The notes under the pieces were generated by a model, which worked only from the letters and a program-made list of their open reading frames with translations, was not told the origin of the DNA and searched no databases. From contig DAOVJP010000133.1 of NCBI GenBank assembly GCA_030673205.1, forward strand, positions 1 to 5,058: a stretch of 5,058 nucleotides of DNA, given 5' to 3'. Below, one piece after another: positions 1 through 5,058 of the stretch (position 1 is its first letter; every line of letters begins with the position of its first letter). The stretch is from Thermoplasmata archaeon (lineage in GTDB: Archaea > Thermoplasmatota > Thermoplasmata > JAGHBH01). The position numbers and the translations under genes are program-made.

Positions 1-1546
1 CCCGGGGCGCATGGGGATAAAGACGTTGGGAGGCGGGAGCGACGGCGGGGACATAGATGTCAACGTAGCTGTCCCCATAATAGAGAGCATAGACGTACTC
101 CAATCTGGCCTGACCAAGAAGAAGGGCAAGGTGGACGCCGATTCCACCCTCAATTTCTACATAGATGCCAGGAACAGCGGGGATATAGACGATTTCTGGG
201 TGAACGCCACCGTGGAGATACGATGTTGGTATGACCAGGGGAGCGTACAGCTCGCCAGCACCCCTCCAGCCCAGCTCAGGGCGAACAGGAACAGCTATTT
301 CCTTTTGAACTACACAGGCGGTTCGAACTACGGGGCAGGGTGGAGCCCGGGAACGTGGAGCGTGCTCTTCCCCGACAGCAGTTTGAGCTATCTGGAAGCG
401 GATCTGCTCAGCCAATACGAGTATACGGAGAAGGATGTGGGGGATAACCGCTACCACCACCATCTCTATGTGAACGTGACCCTGGGACCGCAGCTTCGCA
501 ACGCCTCCGGCCCCTCCGGCGCGTGGACCGATCTCGGCGACGATACGCCCACCCTTGGTTTCACCAACGTCTACACGTGGGATGTGAACGCCACGCTCAC
601 CGATATAGGGAATGGGATATGGGATGCGAAATACACCGAGTTCGGCATATACAAATACATAAGCATAACCTCGGGAGGATCGCCTGCAGGTAGCTTCCCG
701 CCGGGGGGAGCCGCACAGATGTTCACAAACCCCTCCACGATGACATATTCCGCCAACTGCGAGAATGCCATCAACGTATCCATGACAAACCTGTTGAAGG
801 TTGGCGACCCAACCAAGTGGATAGACGCTAACAAACTCGCCGTGCAGAACTTCAACGGCAAACTCAGCGACGGTTCGGGCGGCCCATTCAGCTATTATTC
901 GGACATACAGAGCGCTGGAACGAACAACTGGGGCGACCCGGTGTTCTTCACTGGCCCTGGCATCAGCAACTCGCTCTATGCATGGGGCGAGAACGTTCCT
1001 CCCATCACATATCTTGCTTCCCCGGGATGGGGACAATATGCCTTCGGACCGAGATCGGGGGACGCGCTCGATAACAACACCCTCGTGATGGTCGGAGACC
1101 AGGATGCAGGTCTCCCACTCGCCGACCTCGCCGATGCTACCGTGACGGATCAACTCACACCCGATGGACGGTGGGAGGATGGGGAATGGACCTATGTGGA
1201 CGTGGACGGAAGCACGGATGTGTCCGAAGGAGATATCAGAATAACACAATACACCTCTTCCTCGTATCCCGCCGGAAGCGAGGTCGCGGCCGGCGATCCT
1301 GACAAGGGAACGGTGCTATCCGAATGGATATCGGGGAACGTGACGGGAGGGGATGGGGTATGGGATCCTCTCACAGAATGTGTCTATGACACAGGCATAG
1401 ATACGGACAGTGTGCGCACGGGACAGGATACTAGGGTCAGCACGAACCCCATGGTGACCGCCGTGTACTGGTGGATACAGGTCCCTGCAGGAGTGGACGA
1501 GGGAAGTTATCGTGGGACCATAACCTTCACCATGGGCTATGCCTGA
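1..1546 (+). CDS. Secreted beta-rich surface protein with an EF-hand/dockerin-like calcium loop, N-terminus missing
   Basis: I do not recognise a named family. The frame is open to the left edge (Pro-Gly-Arg precede the first ATG at 11), so the true start and any signal peptide probably lie outside; numbering is from that ATG (511 residues). Residues about 40-70 look like a beta-sandwich strand pair of the kind found in surface proteins (STLNFYIDARNSG). Residues 397-408 (D397, D399, S401, D403, D408) fit positions 1, 3, 5, 7 and 12 of a calcium-binding EF-hand or dockerin loop. This loop lies between two copies of a GDxDxGxxL motif at 362-370 and 428-436. The end, VPAGVDEGSYRGTITFT, is typical of a closing beta-strand domain. 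There are eight N-glycosylation sequons (N65, N100, N155, N164, N193, N255, N355, N443), no membrane helix in the visible part, and only two Cys in the central region (250, 457) plus C72. Extracellular location is inferred; adhesin or S-layer-associated roles are possible. It ends 2 bp from the proS stop. Confidence 0.85.
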   Translation, partial: PGRMGIKTLGGGSDGGDIDVNVAVPIIESIDVLQSGLTKKKGKVDADSTLNFYIDARNSGDIDDFWVNATVEIRCWYDQGSVQLASTPPAQLRANRNSYFLLNYTGGSNYGAGWSPGTWSVLFPDSSLSYLEADLLSQYEYTEKDVGDNRYHHHLYVNVTLGPQLRNASGPSGAWTDLGDDTPTLGFTNVYTWDVNATLTDIGNGIWDAKYTEFGIYKYISITSGGSPAGSFPPGGAAQMFTNPSTMTYSANCENAINVSMTNLLKVGDPTKWIDANKLAVQNFNGKLSDGSGGPFSYYSDIQSAGTNNWGDPVFFTGPGISNSLYAWGENVPPITYLASPGWGQYAFGPRSGDALDNNTLVMVGDQDAGLPLADLADATVTDQLTPDGRWEDGEWTYVDVDGSTDVSEGDIRITQYTSSSYPAGSEVAAGDPDKGTVLSEWISGNVTGGDGVWDPLTECVYDTGIDTDSVRTGQDTRVSTNPMVTAVYWWIQVPAGVDEGSYRGTITFTMGYA

Positions 1547-1548
1547 TC

Positions 1549-2955
1549 CTAGTGCGTCTTTGCTATGTATATCCAGCTTGGGGCATGGGCGCCGCAAACA
1601 CAGCACCTGGTCCCCTCTGGAGTCTCTTCTTCCGGTACCGGCGTGCCCAATATGGCTGCTCCTGTAAAATCCTCTATGGTGTGGCCGCACTCTTCTTCGC
1701 CGCACCATCCTGCCTTGGCTATGGTGCCTTCTTCATACTGGTTGTAGTCCTCTATGGTCCTTATGGACTCTTCCAATATGCTCCTGGCCTTTTGCCATAG
1801 GATCTCTTGTTGTTCCTGGAAGATGAGCTTTATCTGCTCCCCCGCTCCTTCTCTCTTCACCAGGATCTTCTTTCCCTGCACCCTGCAGGCGGCCATCACA
1901 TGCCCCCCTTCTATGTCCCTCATGCCTATCTCCAGTCGGAGCGGCACCCCGCGCAGCTCCCAATCATTATATTTGTAGCCTGGGCGGAAGTCGCGGTCGT
2001 CCAGGTGTACCCTTATACCTTCGGCCTTCAACTCCTCTTCCAACTTGCGGGCCTCTTCCATGACGTGCTCCTGGTTCCCCTTGGACAGTATGGGCACTAT
2101 CACTGCCTGGATGGGCGCTATGCTGGGGGGGAAGATGATGCCTTTCTCGTCGCCGTGGATGCCCACGACCGTTCCCAGCAGCCGTTCGCTCATGCCGTAG
2201 GTGGTCTGGTGGGCGTGCACCTGTTCTCCTCCCTCATTCTCATATGTGATGTTGTAGGGGACCGCGAAGTTGGTCTTGTACTGGTGTATGCTCCCCAGTT
2301 GCAGTGTGCGGCCCGTGGGCATGATGGTATCTAGTCCTACAGTGTAGTATGCGCCTGCGAACTTGTCCCAGTCCGGTCTCTTTGTGAGGAGGTATGGTAT
2401 GCACAGGTCCTTCGCGAAGTGTTTCATTATCTCCAGGTCCTCCGCTATCTGCCTCTCCGCATCCTCGAAGTCCACGTGGCATGTGTGCGCTTCGAAGAAA
2501 TGTATCTCTCTCATGCGGATGAATGCCTTGGTCTGCTTCGTCTCGTATCGGAAGGTGTTGACCAGTTGGAAGGTTTTGAGAGGAAGATCGGTGTGACTGC
2601 GCACCCACAAAGAGAACATGGGGTACATGGCCGTCTCGCTCGTGGGCCGCAGCAGCAGAGGAACGTCGAGCTCGTTGTTCCCGGCGTGTGTGACCCAGTA
2701 TACCTCGGCTCCGAAACCCGCTATGTGCTCCGCCTCTTTGTCGAACTCCGTCTTTGGGATGAGCAGTGGGAAGCAGACCTCATCGTGCTCGGTCCTCTCC
2801 ATCTCCCTGCGAATGAGGGCGTCTATGAGCCTCATGGCCTTCCATCCGTAGGGGAGCCAGACGTTCATGCCCTTCACGGGGTAGCGTTTGTCCACCAGCC
2901 CCGCCTCCTCCACTATGTTGTTGTACCAGTCGTTGAACTCTTCTTCCTTGCGCAT
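1549..2955 (-). CDS. proS: Prolyl-tRNA synthetase, archaeal/eukaryal type
   Basis: Cytoplasmic class II aminoacyl-tRNA synthetase that activates proline with ATP and charges tRNA-Pro. Counting from the ATG at 2955 (468 aa, normal for this type), the protein shows a class II motif 1 region (about 29-67, GMNVWLPYG), the proline loop RPTSE (103-107), motif 2 with FRYE (135-138), motif 3 with GMSER (254-258) followed by HGDEKG, an anticodon-binding domain (about 280-385, including GVPLRLEIG), and a C-terminal metal-binding-like domain with C418, C423, C451 and C454. It lacks the inserted editing domain of the bacterial type. A GTG three codons upstream (2964) is also in frame, but it lies inside the GGAGTGA ribosome-binding site, which is spaced 8 nt from the ATG, so I prefer the ATG. 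Oddly, the last residue is His (IAKTH) where this type normally ends in a conserved Tyr. It probably relies on upstream transcription, since no TATA-like element is visible in the repeat-filled leader. Confidence 0.97.
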   Translation of the reverse strand: MRKEEEFNDWYNNIVEEAGLVDKRYPVKGMNVWLPYGWKAMRLIDALIRREMERTEHDEVCFPLLIPKTEFDKEAEHIAGFGAEVYWVTHAGNNELDVPLLLRPTSETAMYPMFSLWVRSHTDLPLKTFQLVNTFRYETKQTKAFIRMREIHFFEAHTCHVDFEDAERQIAEDLEIMKHFAKDLCIPYLLTKRPDWDKFAGAYYTVGLDTIMPTGRTLQLGSIHQYKTNFAVPYNITYENEGGEQVHAHQTTYGMSERLLGTVVGIHGDEKGIIFPPSIAPIQAVIVPILSKGNQEHVMEEARKLEEELKAEGIRVHLDDRDFRPGYKYNDWELRGVPLRLEIGMRDIEGGHVMAACRVQGKKILVKREGAGEQIKLIFQEQQEILWQKARSILEESIRTIEDYNQYEEGTIAKAGWCGEEECGHTIEDFTGAAILGTPVPEEETPEGTRCCVCGAHAPSWIYIAKTH

Positions 2956-2956
2956 T

Positions 2957-2995
2957 CTATTCACTCCCTATCTGCTCCGATTGCACACTCGCCAT
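2957..2995 (-). other. Extended micro-ORF, 12 codons, ending one base before the proS ATG
   Basis: The change at 2974 removes the unit's TAG, and the frame from the ATG at 2995 reads MASVQSEQIGSE and stops at TAG 2959-2957. One base (2956) separates this stop from the proS ATG at 2955, and the proS ribosome-binding site lies inside the last codons of the micro-ORF. This arrangement is typical of translationally coupled cistrons. Whether the peptide is made is unknown; coupling is inferred only from spacing. Confidence 0.25.
2961..2968 (-). promoter_or_regulatory. Ribosome-binding site of proS
   Basis: The coding strand reads GGGAGTGA, a close match to the archaeal anti-Shine-Dalgarno complement GGAGGTGA. 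Eight bases separate its GGAG from the ATG at 2955. It decides the start in favour of this ATG over the in-frame GTG that overlaps the motif itself. The segment GGAGTGAATAGAATG matches the motif GGAGTAGATAGGATG of the adjoining tandem repeats at 12 of 15 positions. Confidence 0.75.
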
Positions 2996-3024
2996 CCTAT
3001 CTGCTCCGATTGCACACTCGCCAT
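2968..3024 (-). other. Extended micro-ORF, 18 codons, starting in repeat unit 2
   Basis: The single base change at 3003 turns the TAG stop of the unit into CAG, so the frame from the ATG at 3024 continues into the next unit and reads MASVQSEQIGWRVCNRSR before stopping at 2970-2968. It has the same GGAG-8 nt-ATG start as the other units. It overlaps the micro-ORF that starts at 2995 in a different frame. No similarity to any known peptide is recognised, and there are no proline codons, so a classical proline attenuator is not indicated. Confidence 0.2.
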
Positions 3025-3029
3025 CCTAT

Positions 3030-3111
3030 CTACTCCGATTGCACACTCGCCATCCTATCTACTCCGATTGCACACTCGCCATCCTATCTACTCCGATTGC
3101 ACACTCGCCAT
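3030..3111 (-). other. Three identical 7-codon micro-ORFs in repeat units 5, 4 and 3
   Basis: On the coding strand, ATGs at 3111, 3082 and 3053 each open the same frame MASVQSE followed by TAG (ORFs 3111-3088, 3082-3059 and 3053-3030). Each ATG is preceded at 8 nt by GGAG. From the second micro-ORF on, that GGAG belongs to the final codons of the preceding micro-ORF, and the preceding stop lies 5 nt upstream of the next ATG. For the first, the GGAG lies in the last codons of the upstream protein gene, whose stop is one base before the ATG. The geometry would permit translation with reinitiation, but nothing shows that it happens; it follows automatically from repeating a ribosome-binding-site unit. 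Confidence 0.25.
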
Positions 3112-3112
3112 C

Positions 3113-3787
3113 CTATCTACTCCGTTTGCGCTCCTTGGAGTAGCCATCCTTGGCCTTCTCTTTCTTCTTCTCTCCCTCTTTAGGGCGCAGGAGGAACAAT
3201 ATGATGATGAAAGCCACTATGCTCAGAACTATGAGCAGCGCCGGGCTCACCCCTCCTTCCTCGTCCTTGTCCTCTGCGTGCTCCCATGGCGGAGGCGTGG
3301 GCGGCCCATCATGCAGGACCAGATCCAGAGATATGAGGTCGCCACCTACGCCCTTGAACAGAGGATATTCCTGGCAGGATAGGTTGCCCTGGGAAGTGGC
3401 GATGATGGCACGGTCGCCATCCTTCCAATAGGCAAAGACGATGCTGTAGCTCCCGTTCTCGTCAGTAGTGTCAACGACCCTCTCGTGCTCCACGCCGTCC
3501 GGGCCTCTCACTATCCCAACCACTTCTATGCCGACCACAGGCGTCGTCCCATCCTGTCCCAACACCTTTCCCATGAAACCATAAGGGGCGCTATGGGTCC
3601 GGTCGGAGCCGGAAAGCTGATCCGCCTGAACTGTTAGAAAGGGGACACAAACGAGCAATGCCAGTATGGCCAACGTTGCCACTCTCTTCCCCATCGTCCG
3701 CCGCCCTCGCGGCGTTCTCTCCACGCTCCCCCTGCTCTCCTGAGCTCCCTTCCCCACGTTCTTCACTATCTTCCGCTGGCTCTTCAT
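3113..3787 (-). CDS. Signal-peptide, beta-domain, C-terminally anchored surface protein with basic tail
   Basis: Not a family I can name. From the ATG at 3787 (224 aa) the order is: basic N-terminal stretch (1-31), hydrophobic signal sequence (about 35-53, VATLAILALLVCVPFLTV), a beta-sandwich resembling carboxypeptidase-regulatory or transthyretin-like domains (about 70-158, with TDENGSYS at 108-115), a Pro/Asp/Glu linker (161-178), a membrane helix (about 182-200), and a Lys/Arg-rich tail (201-224). Expected topology is ectodomain outside and tail in the cytoplasm. Two starts compete. ATG 3787 has GAGG at 8 nt. ATG 3694 (residue 32, giving 193 aa) has GAGG at 10 nt and would give a conventional signal peptide. 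I list the longer form but regard the shorter as about equally likely. The last four codons and the stop lie within the degenerate copy of the 29-bp repeat. It is followed by the array and proS, and could be cotranscribed with proS. Confidence 0.85.
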   Translation of the reverse strand: MKSQRKIVKNVGKGAQESRGSVERTPRGRRTMGKRVATLAILALLVCVPFLTVQADQLSGSDRTHSAPYGFMGKVLGQDGTTPVVGIEVVGIVRGPDGVEHERVVDTTDENGSYSIVFAYWKDGDRAIIATSQGNLSCQEYPLFKGVGGDLISLDLVLHDGPPTPPPWEHAEDKDEEGGVSPALLIVLSIVAFIIILFLLRPKEGEKKKEKAKDGYSKERKRSR

Positions 3788-3866
3788 CTTCTCTTCCTCT
3801 TTTGCGCCTGAAGGCGAGGAGGAGTAGAAGGAAGAACACTATTAATATTAACGCTCCGGGCAGCAT
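3591..3866 (-). CDS. Possible small membrane protein, or orphaned C-terminal anchor with acidic tail
   Basis: From the ATG at 3866 the frame encodes 91 residues: a very hydrophobic helix at once (LPGALILIVFFLLLLLAF, 2-19), then RRKRG and a long acidic tail (24 to about 63), then a region that overlaps the next gene. The layout copies the C-termini of both neighbouring proteins. The frame stays open upstream of the ATG, past the stop of the propeller gene, so this may be the remnant of a longer anchored protein. Against a real gene: no ribosome-binding site at the right distance (GGAGGG lies 18 nt upstream), overlap of about 100-200 bases with the downstream gene, two TTA leucine codons that are unusual for this neighbourhood, and an equally good reading of the region as terminator plus promoter. 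Confidence 0.3.
   Translation of the reverse strand: MLPGALILIVFFLLLLLAFRRKRGREDEEPAEDSEERGEGSSGEQGERGENAARAADDGEESGNVGHTGIARLCPLSNSSGGSAFRLRPDP
3842..3853 (-). promoter_or_regulatory. Candidate TATA-like element for the 3113-3787 gene
   Basis: Within a GC-rich surrounding, this short stretch is pure A/T over the 10-bp palindrome TTAATATTAA (3842-3851) with GTTAATATTAATAG on the coding-strand context nearby. An archaeal TATA box typically lies about 25 nt before the transcription start. That would place the start near 3820 and leave a leader of roughly 30 nt to the ATG at 3787. No clear purine-rich BRE is seen upstream. The same bases would encode part of the hydrophobic helix of the overlapping small ORF, so the AT-richness has a second explanation. 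Confidence 0.3.
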
Positions 3867-3909
3867 GCACAGCGGGTCCGTGTACCCTCCATGCCCATCG
3901 TTGGGAGAG

Positions 3910-3914
3910 AAAAA
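3910..3914 (-). terminator. Candidate oligo-T terminator after the propeller gene
   Basis: Nine bases after the stop codon of the propeller gene, the coding strand has five consecutive T followed by a pyrimidine run (TTTTTCTCTCCC). Archaeal RNA polymerase terminates at such U-tracts without needing a hairpin. The tract is short, so efficiency is uncertain. It fits the view that the gap down to 3787 is a true intergenic region. Confidence 0.35.
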
Positions 3915-3922
3915 GCAATTGA

Positions 3923-5058
3923 CTAGCCAAGCCCTTGTCCTGTCTTCTCCTCTTCTTCCCCCGCGTCGGCAGGGTCTCGGGGCGTGTCTGTTGCGCCCTC
4001 TTGGCCTTCGCTCTCTTCGCCGTCGCCACTTTCTCCATGCCGATCCACCCCCCTACGCAGATGAAGCCCCACGGCCAGCGCCACGAACGTCACGCCTCCG
4101 GCCAAGGGCATCCAGACCACTGGTTTGGCCATTATGGCGCCCAGATCCTCGCCCTGATCGGTCACCGGCGGCTCATCCCGCAGATCCACGATGTCCACCC
4201 AGATATCATCGCTGCCAGATACGTTCGAGACATAGGCGACCATCAGCCGCCCATCCTCCATCTCCACAATGCTCGGGTCCCGATACGTCTTGTTCAGCAC
4301 ATGCGTCCAGTTCACTAGGTCCTCACTCATCCACAGACCAAGAGTATTGGCGATGGCGAAGGTATCGTTAGATAACTCAAGTAGAGATTGGTTTTGGCCG
4401 TAACCATAAAGCACCGGGGAAGCCCAATTGTTACGGTCTGACGAAGTAACAATGTATCCATGGAAGCGTCCATCCATGAATAAGGAATACGAAACGACAT
4501 ATTTACCTCGACTCCAGATCATTGAAACGCTTGTTTCCTCCGATAATATGGCTTGCGGGTGGCCCCCTTGCCATTGGTCTTCTGCAGTACGTTCCCGTAT
4601 TCCAAAGGTATAGAAGCTAGCGGGATCTGCAGTCTGGTGGAACTTGAAGATAGCAAAATAGGAGCCATTAAGGAAAAAGCCCTCTGGTTTTGAATAGGCA
4701 CCTCTGCCAACGTTGATTCCTATCCCGCCAGGGTTTGTTTTATCTATCGTTTCCAGTGTTTCTATCATTCCGCTCTCATTGGCTACAAGAAAGCTCACGG
4801 GATCTCCTCTAGTGAGATAGAGAGAGTACTGGCTTTGGTTTGCCTTCACCAAATATGGTTCCGTTCCGCTTATGTCAACTCTAATTGGAATTGTCCACGT
4901 CTCTCCATTTGAACTCCTTTTGATCATAACCTTGCTCCGGTTGCAAGAGTATCCCATTGCATATCCCTCTCCTGTGTAAACCAACGTGGGAAAAGTCTCG
5001 TTTGACTCCTCATAAGTGGCCCTAATAGTTTTCACAACTGGCAGTTCTAGCTCAGATC
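3923..5058 (-). CDS. Membrane-anchored sialidase-like beta-propeller surface protein, N-terminus cut off
   Basis: The frame is open to the right edge. The first GTG (5035) has seven further sense codons before the edge, so the start and signal peptide are probably outside. Numbering from that GTG gives 370 residues. Three Asp-box-like motifs mark propeller blades: SSNGETW (41-47), SSDRNNW (198-204) and SEDLVNW (237-243). RDPSIVEMEDGRLMVAY (252-268) is typical of sialidase-like or GH43-like five/six-bladed folds. No catalytic set can be assigned, so enzyme activity is not claimed. Ten N-glycosylation sequons (N12, 32, 66, 86, 123, 215, 223, 242, 248, 271) all lie before the membrane helix (about 305-326, VVWMPLAGGVTFVALAVGL), supporting an external ectodomain. 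The tail 327-370 has 14 acidic and 5 Lys/Arg residues. The 5' part of the gene is clearly more AT-rich than its 3' part. Confidence 0.85.
   Translation of the reverse strand, partial: SELELPVVKTIRATYEESNETFPTLVYTGEGYAMGYSCNRSKVMIKRSSNGETWTIPIRVDISGTEPYLVKANQSQYSLYLTRGDPVSFLVANESGMIETLETIDKTNPGGIGINVGRGAYSKPEGFFLNGSYFAIFKFHQTADPASFYTFGIRERTAEDQWQGGHPQAILSEETSVSMIWSRGKYVVSYSLFMDGRFHGYIVTSSDRNNWASPVLYGYGQNQSLLELSNDTFAIANTLGLWMSEDLVNWTHVLNKTYRDPSIVEMEDGRLMVAYVSNVSGSDDIWVDIVDLRDEPPVTDQGEDLGAIMAKPVVWMPLAGGVTFVALAVGLHLRRGVDRHGESGDGEESEGQEGATDTPRDPADAGEEEEKTGQGLG

Larger units (their letters stand above)
2967..3111 (-). repeat. 29-bp tandem repeat array, five complete copies
   Basis: Five head-to-tail units without spacers occupy 2967-2995, 2996-3024, 3025-3053, 3054-3082 and 3083-3111. 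The three distal units are identical. The two nearest proS differ from them at one base each (G instead of A on the plus strand at 2974 and 3003). A degenerate sixth copy (3112 to about 3133) matches exactly for its first 13 bases and supplies the stop codon of the upstream gene. A further 15-bp piece at 2953-2967 resembles the unit at 12 of 15 positions and is the proS start region. On the coding strand every unit contains GGAG, 8 nt, then ATG. The array fills almost the whole 157-bp gap between the upstream gene and proS. It contains no obvious hairpin and no TATA-like box. The role is unknown: translational leader or neutral minisatellite. Confidence 0.97.

Noticed and set aside
1316..1708. 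130-residue minus-strand ORF across the convergent junction
   Set aside because: It overlaps both the secreted-protein gene and proS in other frames and has low-complexity His/Arg composition without recognisable features.
2962..2964. GTG as start of proS
   Set aside because: It is in frame and gives three extra residues, but it is embedded in the GGAGTGA ribosome-binding site that is ideally spaced for the ATG at 2955, which also fits the usual N-terminus of the family.
2967..3111. CRISPR array with 29-bp repeats
   Set aside because: The repeat length is in the CRISPR range, but units are directly contiguous with no spacers, and no cas gene is present in the window.
2953..3111. Proline-codon attenuator or T-box-like leader controlling proS
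   Set aside because: None of the three coding-strand frames of the repeat contains a proline codon, no stable hairpin or antiterminator pair is visible, and T-boxes are a bacterial device.
2419..3382. Long plus-strand ORFs running through the repeat array (2419-3183 and 2888-3382)
   Set aside because: They are antisense to proS and the small surface-protein gene. Their periodic peptide segments only reflect the 29-bp repeat read in rotating frames.
3784..4038. 84-residue minus-strand ORF, very basic
   Set aside because: It overlaps the 3' end of the propeller gene out of frame and lacks any domain, signal or convincing start. It reads as the shadow of the acidic tail and gap.
3658..4371. 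237-residue plus-strand ORF rich in Arg, Pro and Ser
   Set aside because: It lies antisense to the propeller gene's 3' part and to the start of the next gene, and its composition is what a GC-rich acidic-tail coding region gives on the opposite strand.
3924..5058. Active sialidase
   Set aside because: Asp-box-like motifs indicate the fold, but I cannot place the arginine triad, the nucleophilic tyrosine or the acid/base residues in the visible sequence, so only a propeller fold is claimed.

Overview
The window most likely comes from an archaeon, tentatively a euryarchaeote of the Thermoplasmata type. The evidence is an archaeal/eukaryal-type prolyl-tRNA synthetase with a Cys-rich C-terminal domain, heavy use of ATA (Ile) and AGG/AGA (Arg) codons, Shine-Dalgarno motifs of the GGAG/GAGG kind, and several sequon-rich surface proteins with C-terminal membrane anchors. 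The lineage is inferred and not proven by the sequence.

Layout. Positions 1-1546 (+) hold most of a large secreted beta-rich protein whose N-terminus lies outside the window. It converges, with 2 bp between stop codons, on proS (1549-2955, -). Everything from proS to the right edge is on the minus strand. In transcription order this is a membrane-anchored sialidase-like beta-propeller protein (3923 to the right edge, N-terminus cut off), a 135-bp stretch that is either an intergenic promoter region or a small membrane-protein ORF, a small signal-peptide/beta-domain/membrane-anchor protein (3113-3787), a perfect 29-bp tandem repeat array (2967-3111), and proS.

The most unusual element is the array between the small surface protein and proS. 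On the coding strand each 29-bp unit carries a GGAG motif exactly 8 nt ahead of an ATG, the same arrangement that starts proS. The units therefore form consecutive micro-ORFs (MASVQSE-stop in three of them, longer in the two nearest proS). The last of these ends one base before the proS ATG. This could be a copy-number-variable translational leader for an essential gene, or simply a minisatellite that grew from a ribosome-binding site. The sequence cannot tell these apart.

The surface proteins share a theme: ectodomain, C-terminal helix, strongly charged tail. They have no obvious functional link to proS, which looks like a housekeeping gene embedded in a surface-protein neighbourhood. The propeller gene is also compositionally mosaic, with its 5' part much more AT-rich than its 3' part.
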